The notes: a model not told the origin generated them from the sequence alone. A stretch of DNA of 42,138 bases from Prevotellaceae bacterium UBA4301 (GCA_002395775.1 DGUV01000014.1:1-42138), one strand, 5' to 3'. Counted from the first letter of the stretch, positions 1-8,806 are shown. Program-made: numbers and translations.

Positions 1-800
1 CCCTGGGCACTTACGATGCGGGCGGGCAGGCTCCAACTATGGGGCTCAATCTCTACATACAGCGTATCCCCTGGCACGGCATAATAGTACGTCACTGTAT
101 TGTTCAGATGCGCCAAGGCAGGGCGGTCGGCCTTATATCGTAGCGTGAACCTCCCCTCAGGACTCACCCAGGCATGCCTGTGCTCCAGTTTTGCATAATC
201 TCTCTTGAGCAGTTGAAAAGACGTACTTGTAATCTTGTCCCCACGCATGCGGTCATAGCCCTTAATCTTGCCGATGATGGTAACCGTGTCCGTAAGCCAA
301 GGTTCTGGGCACATCTTGCTCTCGGGTCGGGCTTTTGTAAGTTCCTTCAACACGCTTTTCTTTCCGTTGCAGATACCGTAGATGTTGAAATACCTACGAT
401 AGATGTTGCGGATGTCGAATGCAGTCTCATTCTGGGGCAGAGGTTCAAAATTGAGTGAAAACAGGATGCGTCCAGGCTCGGGCAGCGTTGTCAGCCTTCC
501 GACTTCTATCCCCTCGGCGCTCTTCAGTGCATGGTGTTCTCCTTTGGAGTCGATGAGGAAGACACGCGGATGGATGTAGCGTTCACGGGTCTCGATGTTG
601 TCCAGGCTGAAGGTCACAACCGTTGCCGTATCACGGAACTCCACTCTTTCCACCTTTATGTCGCTATTGTAGTTGAAGACACAGGCAGGATGGTCCCAAA
701 CAACGTTTTTCTGCGCGTGGAGGGTAGTCGTAGAGAGCATTCCAACCACAACAACCAAAGAGACTATATACCGACCAAACTGATTACATGTCATTTTCAT
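1..800 (-). CDS. Secreted protein of a TlpA/DUF4369-like type, 3' end outside the window
   Basis: An open frame of 266 codons starts at 800 and runs off the left edge without a stop. The N-terminus (MKMTCNQFGRY, then a hydrophobic stretch to TTTLHAQ) is a good signal peptide with cleavage after AQ at about residue 30. The visible part is beta-rich. It has a region around residues 170-250 (TVTIIGKIKGYD, YAVPGDTLYVEIE) that resembles the N-terminal domain placed before thioredoxin folds in Bacteroidetes TlpA-like proteins. The thioredoxin part would lie outside the window, so that is inference. The start overlaps the end of the upstream lipoprotein gene by 17 bases, so the two are almost surely translationally coupled. 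It is the last visible gene of the 6856-to-1 operon. Confidence 0.7.
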   Translation of the reverse strand, partial: MKMTCNQFGRYIVSLVVVVGMLSTTTLHAQKNVVWDHPACVFNYNSDIKVERVEFRDTATVVTFSLDNIETRERYIHPRVFLIDSKGEHHALKSAEGIEVGRLTTLPEPGRILFSLNFEPLPQNETAFDIRNIYRRYFNIYGICNGKKSVLKELTKARPESKMCPEPWLTDTVTIIGKIKGYDRMRGDKITSTSFQLLKRDYAKLEHRHAWVSPEGRFTLRYKADRPALAHLNNTVTYYYAVPGDTLYVEIEPHSWSLPARIVSAQ

Positions 801-1344
801 CCTCTCCCTCAAAATAGTGTGAAACAGTTTTTGACAGTTCATGGTGCTCAATTCTAAATGTATCCTTCAATAAATGCTCATCTCGATAAAATACTTTTTT
901 GCTGTATTCAAATGTTACTTTGATATTACCATTCTGATTAATATCGATGGGTTCTTCTATTTGAGCCTTCGCCGTTGAAGTAAGGATATTTTCATCATTT
1001 CCTTGATAATATCTTGAATGCCCGTCTACAGGTCTGACTGACACTTGATTGTTCATGTCAATCGACCGTAATGATCTCCGTTCCCAATATACATAACATC
1101 CAAAATGGCCATTTGCGTCATGCTCTTCTGCATTTTGACTTCCTTGTTTTATGAATCGACGACTTCTATAGTCAATAATGGGGTCTGTATCTCCTCCTTC
1201 CACATCTACTGCCACTTTTCTTTTTGCGTGTGTTTTTGCTTTTAGGGTTTCTGGTTCCATTTCATCATCTGCGATGTCATTGTAACAACCTGTCAAGAGC
1301 AGTGTTACAAAGGTTAATACACTTGCTAAACGTAATTTCTTCAT
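784..1344 (-). CDS. Small lipoprotein A with shared leader
   Basis: A 186-residue protein. The leader MKKLRLASVLTFVTLLLTGC ends in a textbook lipobox (LTGC), so it should be a lipid-anchored envelope protein. Residues 1 to about 45 are nearly identical to lipoprotein B at 4224-4727 (133 of 136 bases), while the rest shows no clear similarity to it. The mature part begins with an acidic segment (DDEMEPE), then a basic one (KAKTHAKRK), followed by an unrecognised, probably beta-rich domain. I do not recognise a family. The gene is 43 bases after the macroglobulin-like gene and overlaps the next gene by 17 bases, which supports one operon. Confidence 0.75.
   Translation of the reverse strand: MKKLRLASVLTFVTLLLTGCYNDIADDEMEPETLKAKTHAKRKVAVDVEGGDTDPIIDYRSRRFIKQGSQNAEEHDANGHFGCYVYWERRSLRSIDMNNQVSVRPVDGHSRYYQGNDENILTSTAKAQIEEPIDINQNGNIKVTFEYSKKVFYRDEHLLKDTFRIEHHELSKTVSHYFEGEDENDM
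1209..1344 (-). repeat. Leader repeat, copy A
   Basis: These 136 bases encode the start codon through about codon 45 of lipoprotein A. They match 4592-4727 with three substitutions, one of which changes an amino acid (Thr14 to Ala). No similarity is seen immediately upstream of the start codons or downstream of this block. Confidence 0.9.
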
Positions 1345-1387
1345 TGTTATTTGCAGTTTGATTTTGTTAATAATATGATATTGTTTG

Positions 1388-4213
1388 CTATTGCCTGCCT
1401 GTCAATATCGTCCCGTCCAGGGCGAATCCCTCGGCCGTAATGGAGAGTTGGTTGCGCCGACAGTTGTTCCAGAAAGTGACGGTAGCACGTCCCTCCTCGT
1501 CCAGTTTCAAGTTGGGATTCCAATAGAGCGTGCGCCGGTAGTCTTGAGGGGCATCTGGCAGGGGACGCTTATCATATTGCGGCTGGTAGAAATCCTCACA
1601 TGCGTTGTATCCAGGCATGTATAGGAAACGGTCGCGATAGGCCATACGCGTCCCTCCATCAGGAAGAATATGCAGATCAACGGTGACCATGGGTTGGTTG
1701 GACTGTCGGTATCGCTTGTCTCCCTCCTTACGCGGGGAGTAGTCCGTGAAGACATATACGCTGTCGAGATGGCTGAGTTGCCGAAAGTAAAAGACACTCC
1801 TAGAGTCCAATGGGTGTGAATCGTTGTAATAGTTCCATCTGGGCTCCATGATATATGAGCGGTTTTTAATGCCCATTTCACCGATATAATCAGCGGCAAT
1901 GGCAAGCATAAAATTCCGTGTCCAATAGAGCACTGGGGGATGCATGCCTGCATCAACGACATCATTGAAGGCATCGTAGGCGTCGAGTTTGAAGGCTGGC
2001 GACGTACGGTCGAACCCCCTCAATCCGCCTCTTCGGATGCGGGCTGTCACCTCACGCAGATATACAGTGCTGTCCTGACGGAATTCGCCCCTTTTGTCAT
2101 CCCCCTCCCGTGTCACCGCTTCACTTGTCTGGTAGAAGTTGTACGGCTTCACGAACCGTGGATAGGGGAAATAGAGGCGGACCAGGAATTCTGGCATGTT
2201 CCTGAGGTTGGTCTCCGTGTCGCGGACTATCCATGGGTAACTGTCATGCTTCGTCCATTTTTTGTTTTTCTTGAATTTCTTTTCCCACCGGCTACTGTCC
2301 GATGCGGCAAGATGCATTGAGTACGGAGCGTTTGATTCCGGCAGCGGAATAACGAAGTTCCCTCCTTCCGTCATCATCTCACCTACCACGATGTCCGTTC
2401 CTTGCTGGATAAATTCAGCATGGACCAGCACCTCTCTTTTCAGTCCAGGCTTCTTCCTTATCGCCCATTGGTCATATACGGGTATGCCGATTTCCCTGTG
2501 TGCCTCTGACGGCGTTTGCTCATCCTGGATAGGAGTGTAGTAGGGGTCGAAGAGGAAATAGTGTATGGTTTTAGAATTCAGCGAGATAGGACCGGAACCA
2601 TGACTTGGCATATTTACCAGAGATGACGGCTCACTATCTCCCCCTCCCCTACGCGCATGATCCACCTGTGCAGGATCATAGGGATATTTTGGCAGAATGT
2701 CCATATTATATACGCCTCCCGTGAGTAAGCGGTACTTCTCCATGGGCTGTTTCTGTTCGAACGTGTGCGTCAGTTCGTGCCACTGGAAGCGCCTCCATCC
2801 CTGTGTCATCATGAGCAGGTCGAGGTGGCGCCGATGTTCCTCGTCATCCTTCTCAAAGTAGTAGCCCGGCTGTTCCACGAATCCCTTTATCTGGCTCGAC
2901 AGCAACAGTTCGGTGAGCAGCGAGCCGTCGTCGTTGGTGGGTTCGGACAGTGCCTTGTCATGCACGGCCAGCGAGATGCATCCCTGCCGTCGAGCGTTGA
3001 TGCCCAGCGTAATCTGGCTGTATGGCTCTTGCATCTCCGATGATATTCCCCCGAAGGAAAGGCTCCGCATCATCAGTCCCTCGTGCCGTACGAACGTAAG
3101 GCGGTCGGCCCACACGCGGCCCTGCCGGTCATAGACGGTGACCTGTGCCACCCCGTCGGGCAGAAGGCTGAGCGGCAGACCGATGTCGGGCCGGGTGATG
3201 GCCTGTTGGTGCCGGAGGATTCCGCCCGAGAGTATGGTCATGCCCAGCGAATCCGTTGCGGCCAGGCCCCTTGCCTCGACGTGCAGCCGCAGCGAGTCCC
3301 TGGCCTGGCCAATGCTCAGCACCACGCCGTCGGCCTCCGCCTCAGGGAGTTTCGCCTCGCTCTTGTAGCCCTGTCCCCATGTGAACTCAGCCTTATATTT
3401 CTCTTCAGTCTGTCCCTTCAGGGTCAGCACGCCCCGTCCCCGATGCTCCGTCCGGGCTCGTGCCACCTCCTCGCCTTGGCGGTTGCATACGACGATCGTC
3501 CCCTCCAGATGCTCTCCCTCATCCGAGCGGGCCTCGAAGGCAATGCGCTGCTCCGTGCCTGCCACCCAGCTCCCTCCCTCGGGAAAGAACGAGACCTCCG
3601 CCTTGGGCTTTTCCTCCTTCGTCCTATAGTATCGGCGCAGGGGGCGCAGCGTCATGTCGTGGGCATAGTCGCCCGGGGTGGAAGGTTTCTTATAGACGGG
3701 GAACACGCGGCTGTAGAGTTTGTCATAATCGCGGAAATACTCCTCTTCCATCTTGCGGTTGAAGAACCAGTACTTCGTCCGGTCGCTGTGCTCATGCTCA
3801 AAGACGCCCCAATTGAGCTGCCAACGGGTGTAGGCCCGGAGCTCGTAGTATCCGCAGTAGAGCGTGTCGCTCAGGCAGAACGAGCCATGGGCCTGCCCGT
3901 CCTTGAGTTTCAGTATCTGCCTTTCGATGAGATACCCGTCGTTGTCCAGCAGTTCGGTGTAGAGCACGCGGCTCATGTCCGAGAGCCTCCCGTTGTCGCT
4001 CCTTACCACGTATGCCTTGTAGAAGACGGTGTCGCCCTGGAAGTAGCATGAATTGTCCATGTGGACAAACGTGACCTCCTGAGTCAGCACCCTCGACTGC
4101 ACGTCCAGCCTGTCCGCCCAGGCTCTCAGTGTAGTCGGGTTGTTCAGCGGGTTCTGCCCTTGGCACAAGAGGCTGACAAGACAAGTGGCGGCTATGAAGA
4201 CGTGCTTAAGCAT
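1388..4213 (-). CDS. Large secreted macroglobulin (MG2)-like protein
   Basis: A 941-residue protein with a signal peptide (MLKHVFIAATCLVSLLCQGQ, probably cleaved after QGQ; the LLC is not a proper lipobox). Residues 40-150 carry the pattern of an alpha-2-macroglobulin MG2-like domain (YFQGDTVFYKAYVV, then LSDTLYCGYYELRAYTRW), a type common in large Bacteroidetes envelope proteins. A second block starting SFFPEGGSWVAGTEQRIAF is the conserved next domain of these proteins. The middle and C-terminus are unassigned; the end has a repeated beta pattern and NCRRNQLSITAEGF. No thioester motif is visible. It sits 10 bases after lipoprotein B and before lipoprotein A. An envelope structural or protective role is plausible but not shown. 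Confidence 0.75.
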   Translation of the reverse strand: MLKHVFIAATCLVSLLCQGQNPLNNPTTLRAWADRLDVQSRVLTQEVTFVHMDNSCYFQGDTVFYKAYVVRSDNGRLSDMSRVLYTELLDNDGYLIERQILKLKDGQAHGSFCLSDTLYCGYYELRAYTRWQLNWGVFEHEHSDRTKYWFFNRKMEEEYFRDYDKLYSRVFPVYKKPSTPGDYAHDMTLRPLRRYYRTKEEKPKAEVSFFPEGGSWVAGTEQRIAFEARSDEGEHLEGTIVVCNRQGEEVARARTEHRGRGVLTLKGQTEEKYKAEFTWGQGYKSEAKLPEAEADGVVLSIGQARDSLRLHVEARGLAATDSLGMTILSGGILRHQQAITRPDIGLPLSLLPDGVAQVTVYDRQGRVWADRLTFVRHEGLMMRSLSFGGISSEMQEPYSQITLGINARRQGCISLAVHDKALSEPTNDDGSLLTELLLSSQIKGFVEQPGYYFEKDDEEHRRHLDLLMMTQGWRRFQWHELTHTFEQKQPMEKYRLLTGGVYNMDILPKYPYDPAQVDHARRGGGDSEPSSLVNMPSHGSGPISLNSKTIHYFLFDPYYTPIQDEQTPSEAHREIGIPVYDQWAIRKKPGLKREVLVHAEFIQQGTDIVVGEMMTEGGNFVIPLPESNAPYSMHLAASDSSRWEKKFKKNKKWTKHDSYPWIVRDTETNLRNMPEFLVRLYFPYPRFVKPYNFYQTSEAVTREGDDKRGEFRQDSTVYLREVTARIRRGGLRGFDRTSPAFKLDAYDAFNDVVDAGMHPPVLYWTRNFMLAIAADYIGEMGIKNRSYIMEPRWNYYNDSHPLDSRSVFYFRQLSHLDSVYVFTDYSPRKEGDKRYRQSNQPMVTVDLHILPDGGTRMAYRDRFLYMPGYNACEDFYQPQYDKRPLPDAPQDYRRTLYWNPNLKLDEEGRATVTFWNNCRRNQLSITAEGFALDGTILTGRQ

Positions 4214-4223
4214 GAGGGGTGGG

Positions 4224-4727
4224 TTAATGAGTGAATATTATCTCTTTTGGTTTCAATTGTGCAGTAACGATTCTATTATAATAGTCTTCATAATCATAGT
4301 TTCCATTTTCTTTAAGAACTAATATGTGAGCATTATAATGACAATAGATTTTACCATTATTCCCGAGTTCTACTTTCAAAAGTTGAGCAGTTGAATTATT
4401 TTCAACTATCCCATAATTTTCTACATTTAGTGTTGCTTTGGGACGAACTTCATTGCTAAACCCTTCTTTGCTTTTAACATTAAATTTTAAGTCAGTCCAT
4501 GCGGTAGGATGTACCATTATAATTGTGTCTAATTCTGCCCATTTATAATATCTGCAGGTATCGGGTTCTTCTTCATTCCCTTCCCCACCTGCTGCCACTT
4601 TTCTTTTTGCGTGTGTTTTTGCTTTTAGGGTTTCTGGTTCCATTTCATCATCCGCGATGTCATTGTAACAACCTGTCAAGAGCAGTGCTACAAAGGTTAA
4701 TACACTTGCTAAACGTAATTTTTTCAT
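4224..4727 (-). CDS. Small lipoprotein B with shared leader
   Basis: A 167-residue lipoprotein. Its leader and following 25 residues match lipoprotein A almost exactly: the same lipobox LTGC, the same DDEMEPE acidic patch and KAKTHAKRK basic patch. Homology stops abruptly around residue 45, after which the sequence (EEEPDTCRYYKWAELDTI onward) is unlike A. The C-terminal domain has alternating hydrophobic strands and looks like a small beta sandwich, but I recognise no family. The gene is 18 bases after the hydrolase gene and 10 bases before the macroglobulin-like gene. The two lipoproteins therefore bracket the large secreted protein. Confidence 0.75.
   Translation of the reverse strand: MKKLRLASVLTFVALLLTGCYNDIADDEMEPETLKAKTHAKRKVAAGGEGNEEEPDTCRYYKWAELDTIIMVHPTAWTDLKFNVKSKEGFSNEVRPKATLNVENYGIVENNSTAQLLKVELGNNGKIYCHYNAHILVLKENGNYDYEDYYNRIVTAQLKPKEIIFTH
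4592..4727 (-). repeat. Leader repeat, copy B
   Basis: Second copy of the 136-base leader block, at the start of lipoprotein B. It is in the same orientation as copy A, about 3.4 kb apart, with the macroglobulin-like gene in between. The sharp edges point to gene conversion or a cassette-like duplication rather than an old whole-gene duplication. Confidence 0.9.
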
Positions 4728-4745
4728 TTTTTTATTGTTTAATGG

Positions 4746-6464
4746 TTAATAATTGTTTTGTTTTTGTTTTCCTTCAAAGAAATCGAAAGCCTCGTATCCT
4801 GCAATAACGACATTATAAAATTGGCCAGAGTTGCGTTTCACCGACAGGCTCAGGGGAATCCCATAATGTTGACAATCTTCTATTAATTTCTCAAACTGAG
4901 CTGGGGTACTATGCTTGTCCAGTGGGTCATAATGAATCATCAGCGGGATGTTTTTGAGTAGTGCAATCTGGCTTTTGGCCGTATGCTGTTGCGACCATGC
5001 CGATGAGTAGTTCACTTGATAGACGGGAGCATATAGGGCAATGGCAGCAAAAAGTTTGGGGTTAGACTCGGCAAATTTCAGTGCACGATATCCTCCCGTG
5101 CAGTTGGCTTGCAGGTATATTCTGCTTTCGTCTATCCTGAAATGTTTTCTTACATCGGCAATTGCTTGTCTTATTTCCCTCTCAGCCTTAGGTGTAAGGT
5201 CCTCGTCCATGGGCATTCTTCCCTCTGGCATCATGACAATAAACCCGTAATGGTTGGCCAGTCCCTGCACGATGTTTATGGCCCACTGCCGTGCAAGTTG
5301 GGGTGATGCAAAGAAGTGGTGATAGTTTTCACAGAAGGGACGAATGATGACAACCAAAGGGGCTGGTTGATCTTTGTGGATGCTGTCAGGTGTAATCAGC
5401 AAATATCGCTGAATGGTGTCGTCAAGAGCAGACCGATAGGATAAGAACTTGACGTTAAACTCTGAACTCTTCGTGCCATAGGTTTCATCCAGATGGGTGA
5501 ATATGTGTTCAAGCTGGTAAGTCAACGGAGAAATTTTGAACTGCCACCACCAGTCACCCTCATATCGCGAAGGGTGGTTGAGCAGGAAGCGGAGTCTGTA
5601 GAGTACTTGGTCGGCTTCGTCGGCACGGGGATGGCCGTCAGGGAGAGTCTTGCGTAGAGATGTAAATTTAGCCAGGGCATCATCATCCTTTCCGCAGAGT
5701 ACAGGCTGGCGAACAACTGTGTTTCCTACTTTCATGGAACAGATGTAGGAAATGTCCTTCTCCAGTTCTCCTACATGGTAGACGAAACTGTCTTTTTCCA
5801 AGGCTACCTCTGCCACAAGGTTCCCGTCCGTATCGGAGAATTTCAGGGATACTGGCTGGGAGAGTACGTTTTGGTGAGCATTAGTGAGCAGGATGTCTTT
5901 CGTATCCGATGGAATTAGCGGATAGATAATGTTGCAACTCTGCCCTTCGGCATAGGCCTGTGCCATAGACATGCTGTCAAGGATAGTGGCCTCAAATGAC
6001 CAGTCCTCGCCATTTCTCGTGACATCAGCTGTTAGCTCATTTTGCCCAGCCTGTAGGTCAATGGGATAGAAGTTCAGCCCTTGTATATCCGTGCGTTGCA
6101 ACGTGTCGCCATTCAATAAGAGTACGATGGGCATGACTGTTCTGATGTCCAAATAGAGACGTTGGGCATATCTTGACTTTATCGTGCAGGAAAGGTGTGT
6201 AATCTGACCTTCGTGGAAGGATGCAGAGTCTGTCATGTCCTCCGCATACACTTCCTTCAGGTCCAATTGGTTGTACAAGGGGTGATAGATTCTGTCATAC
6301 TGAGGCATTTCGCTTTCAATGTGCCAGATAAGAAGCGGTTGGTTTATGGTGCCAGCCTTTTCTTTTAATGTATAGGTTATACCACCATCTTCGTTGTGAC
6401 ACGAGGGTAACAGGCACGCAATGGATACGATAAGAGCAATGATGAAGGTGGTTCGTTGCTGCAT
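4746..6464 (-). CDS. Alpha/beta-hydrolase-fold lipoprotein with Cys at the nucleophile position
   Basis: A 572-residue protein. A signal peptide with lipobox LPSC (Cys22) makes it an envelope lipoprotein. Residues 30 to about 260 are probably beta-sandwich. Residues 350-565 are an alpha/beta-hydrolase domain of the prolyl-oligopeptidase/esterase type: APLVVIIRPF, then YGFIVMMPEGR, then the nucleophile elbow. The elbow reads LQANCTGGYRAL, so Cys455 replaces the usual Ser of GxSxGG. An acid candidate is present (HYDPLDKHSTP, Asp513 or Asp516). The usual C-terminal GH is GQ (Gln548) in NSGQFYN, so the catalytic His seems missing. It may be a degenerate or binding-only hydrolase, or use other chemistry. 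Start at 6464; it follows the DUF3244-like gene by 5 bases. Confidence 0.75.
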   Translation of the reverse strand: MQQRTTFIIALIVSIACLLPSCHNEDGGITYTLKEKAGTINQPLLIWHIESEMPQYDRIYHPLYNQLDLKEVYAEDMTDSASFHEGQITHLSCTIKSRYAQRLYLDIRTVMPIVLLLNGDTLQRTDIQGLNFYPIDLQAGQNELTADVTRNGEDWSFEATILDSMSMAQAYAEGQSCNIIYPLIPSDTKDILLTNAHQNVLSQPVSLKFSDTDGNLVAEVALEKDSFVYHVGELEKDISYICSMKVGNTVVRQPVLCGKDDDALAKFTSLRKTLPDGHPRADEADQVLYRLRFLLNHPSRYEGDWWWQFKISPLTYQLEHIFTHLDETYGTKSSEFNVKFLSYRSALDDTIQRYLLITPDSIHKDQPAPLVVIIRPFCENYHHFFASPQLARQWAINIVQGLANHYGFIVMMPEGRMPMDEDLTPKAEREIRQAIADVRKHFRIDESRIYLQANCTGGYRALKFAESNPKLFAAIALYAPVYQVNYSSAWSQQHTAKSQIALLKNIPLMIHYDPLDKHSTPAQFEKLIEDCQHYGIPLSLSVKRNSGQFYNVVIAGYEAFDFFEGKQKQNNY

Positions 6465-6469
6465 GATTA

Positions 6470-6856
6470 TTACAATTCAATTTCGCAATAGAAAGTGAAT
6501 GTGCCGCGGATAATCTCCAGCCTGTATGTGCCTACGAGGGTGCTGGGAATGCAAATTTCGTCCATTTCATCGATGATTTCCGTACTTAGGACCTCTTCAT
6601 CATCGGCATCTAACAGACGCAGAGTGGCATTCGTACACCCGCTATACAGATATAAGGTGTGACCATTCTGAAAAATAGTAGGCACTTGTACGGGGGATTT
6701 GGGTAATGGCATGCTGCCATTATCATGGTTACCTTTCCCCGGGTCGGCTATGGTAAGGGGTAATGGGTCTCCTTCTGGATTTGGTTTTGGGGGGACTTGA
6801 GAGAAACTTACATTGGATGCAGCCATTAGAGCAACTGCTAAAATAAATTTTTTCAT
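6470..6856 (-). CDS. Small secreted DUF3244-like protein
   Basis: A 128-residue protein starting at 6856 (MKKFILAVALMAASNVSFSQ, a clean signal peptide cleaved after SFSQ). A longer frame reaches 6958 but lacks a signal peptide and would run through the promoter, so I reject it. The mature protein has a proline-rich linker and then a small beta-sandwich pattern (TLYLYSGCTNATLRLLD, then STLVGTYRLEIIRGTFTFY), typical of the DUF3244 family of secreted Bacteroidales proteins with no established function. It is the first gene of the operon that continues leftwards, with a matching promoter 45 bases upstream. Confidence 0.7.
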   Translation of the reverse strand: MKKFILAVALMAASNVSFSQVPPKPNPEGDPLPLTIADPGKGNHDNGSMPLPKSPVQVPTIFQNGHTLYLYSGCTNATLRLLDADDEEVLSTEIIDEMDEICIPSTLVGTYRLEIIRGTFTFYCEIEL

Positions 6857-6900
6857 GAATTGTAGTTTTTTGTGCTTAATATATTTTTTGTTCGCGACCG

Positions 6901-6930
6901 CAAAGTTCGGAACAAAACAGCAAACCCCAA
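6901..6930 (-). promoter_or_regulatory. Promoter of the envelope operon
   Basis: On the minus strand a TTG (6928-6930) is followed after 19 bases by GAACTTTG (6901-6908), close to the Bacteroidetes -33/-7 pattern TTTG and TAnnTTTG with one mismatch in the -7 box. Transcription would start near 6894, giving a leader of about 38 bases before the DUF3244-like start codon. No other match was seen in the gaps between the six genes downstream, which are all 43 bases or shorter. Confidence 0.5.
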
Positions 6931-7027
6931 TGGGGCTTGACCGCCTTAAAACTAACAAAAAACTAACAAGATTTTTAATTTACTGTGTATTAGCCATTTA
7001 TGTCGTCAGCTTATTTCCTGAAAAGAG

Positions 7028-8674
7028 CTAATAAGAGGATTCGTTGTTGTATGACTGGCGTAATAATCGGTCAAAATCTTGGGGTTTTCCCTCAATGCCA
7101 AACACTTTTATGCATAATCTTTTTCTGGTCATGGCAGCGAAACTATTTGATTTCCCCATTAGGATTTCGATGTCGGTGGGATTGCAACCTGAGACGAGAA
7201 GCAGGCAGACCCGATATTCGGTTTCGTTAAGTTGCTGTCGGGAGTTCATGTGCTCATGGAATGTGGGATATCTTTCCTCCACGGCCTTACTCAGCGCATC
7301 CCATTCTTCAGGTCTGATGCTCTTACCTTGCATGCGTAAGGCCATGATGCTTGTGACAATCTTTGATTTCTCTAAATCGTAATCCTCGGCTTCTGATTCT
7401 ATTTTCCGTATCGTTTGTATGAGCGTGTTGACTTGAGCACTTAACTCTGTGATTTTTATCTCATGAGCGGCAATTAGTCTTTTGTCGCCAGCATGTTTGA
7501 GGTTTTCTGCATTAAGGTCTTCTTCTGCCTCATGCAGTTCTTGAACAGCCACCTGATACCTTTGAATGAGTTCTGTGATTCTGCGTTTTTTATTTCTTCT
7601 ATAATATAGCAAGAGCAGAACCATGGCTACAATCAGTGCTGTTGCTATCACGAGAAGCCTTGTTAGTCGTGAGGCTCTTTGTGTTTGTTCTTTGGCTTCT
7701 TGCTGTTCGATGCTGTAATCATACAGTGATTTTGTTTGTATAGTGGCTTCGCTTTGTGCTTTGTTGAAACTATGTGTAAGGGCATCGGAATATAACGATG
7801 TGTACTTTAAGACTGAATCTACCTTTTGAGACAGTGAATATGTTTTATATAATCCTTCATATGTAAGCATTTCATTATCTCCGAGATGTTTGTATGGAAG
7901 TGCTTTTTTGAAATAGTATTCAGCGGAGTCAATTTTTTGTATTCCTAAATGGTATTGCCCTTTAAAGACAAATAGAGCTCCAATGCCTCCTGTAATTTTC
8001 TCGGGGTGGGTTTTGAAGTAGGGGCAACTTTCATAGTAGTAAAGGTACTTCTTAGCATGAACGTAATCTTTTAGTGCTAAATATGATTTTACACAGTCAA
8101 CACTAAATAACTTTAATTCGTTGTTGAAACCCCATGAAGAATATTTTTCATGAAATCTCAAAGTTCTGTTTATGCATGCTTTATAATTACCTTTATTATA
8201 TAATACACTGCATATATGGCTCTCAAATGTTAGCGCCGACAGCGTATCGCCGATTTGCCATGCAAGACGTTCGGCGATGCGGAGTTCCTCTTCCTCCTGT
8301 TCGGGCAGGCGTTGCAGAAGGAATAGCTGAGCCATCTGGGAGTGGATGCGCATGAGAGTGTTTAGGTCGCATCGGGCATCGGTGGTGTCGGCAATGCTGA
8401 CGGCACGCTGGTAGTTCTCAAGGGCTCGTGGCGCACTGCCTTGGTCGCGATAGGCACAGCCGAGCATGTAGTAGGCGCGCATGCGGTGGTTGGGTGAGTG
8501 CCACCAGTGGTCGTAGTGACGGACAAGCGGCTGCACGCTATCGACGCAGAGGGGCACGTCGGTGCGGTTCATCTCCTCGAACCGTTCCAATTGTTGTTCA
8601 TAGTCTTCGCCACCCGAACAGGCAGCGAACAGGAAAACGCTGAAAATGCAGTAAAGTATCCGCTCCACCTTCAT
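7028..8674 (-). CDS. Membrane-anchored TPR regulator with C-terminal HTH-like domain
   Basis: A 548-residue protein. The N-terminus (MKVERILYCIFSVFLFAACS) has a lipobox (FAAC, Cys19) or may act as a signal anchor. Residues 60-300 form tetratricopeptide-like helical repeats (YYMLGCAYRDQGSAPRALEN). A single strong membrane helix lies at about 338-358, followed by a basic stop-transfer patch (YYRRNKKRR), a coiled coil at about 365-440, and a C-terminal helical domain with LNETEYRVCLLLVSGCNPTD and IEILMGKSNSFAAMTRKRL, which looks like a LuxR-type helix-turn-helix. This architecture is a recurrent Bacteroidetes transmembrane transcription regulator: periplasmic sensor and cytoplasmic DNA-binding end. 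Lying directly upstream of the envelope operon, it may control it; that is inference. Confidence 0.75.
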   Translation of the reverse strand: MKVERILYCIFSVFLFAACSGGEDYEQQLERFEEMNRTDVPLCVDSVQPLVRHYDHWWHSPNHRMRAYYMLGCAYRDQGSAPRALENYQRAVSIADTTDARCDLNTLMRIHSQMAQLFLLQRLPEQEEEELRIAERLAWQIGDTLSALTFESHICSVLYNKGNYKACINRTLRFHEKYSSWGFNNELKLFSVDCVKSYLALKDYVHAKKYLYYYESCPYFKTHPEKITGGIGALFVFKGQYHLGIQKIDSAEYYFKKALPYKHLGDNEMLTYEGLYKTYSLSQKVDSVLKYTSLYSDALTHSFNKAQSEATIQTKSLYDYSIEQQEAKEQTQRASRLTRLLVIATALIVAMVLLLLYYRRNKKRRITELIQRYQVAVQELHEAEEDLNAENLKHAGDKRLIAAHEIKITELSAQVNTLIQTIRKIESEAEDYDLEKSKIVTSIMALRMQGKSIRPEEWDALSKAVEERYPTFHEHMNSRQQLNETEYRVCLLLVSGCNPTDIEILMGKSNSFAAMTRKRLCIKVFGIEGKPQDFDRLLRQSYNNESSY

Positions 8675-8806
8675 GATTTCTTTGTTATGTGACTGTGAGT
8701 GTAATTGTATATTTTATCTCTCAGGAGCATAAGCAAATCCTTGACGGAGAACGAATGTTTATTGGCGGGGAACATACATTACTTCACTATATAGCTATGC
8801 CCTGCT

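Noticed and set aside
3083..4051. 322-codon plus-strand frame opposite the macroglobulin-like gene
   Set aside because: Shadow of a high-GC coding region; no domain, and the minus-strand gene has a signal peptide, family pattern and operon fit.
6857..6958. Longer N-terminus for the DUF3244-like protein
   Set aside because: It would run through the promoter and hide the signal peptide.
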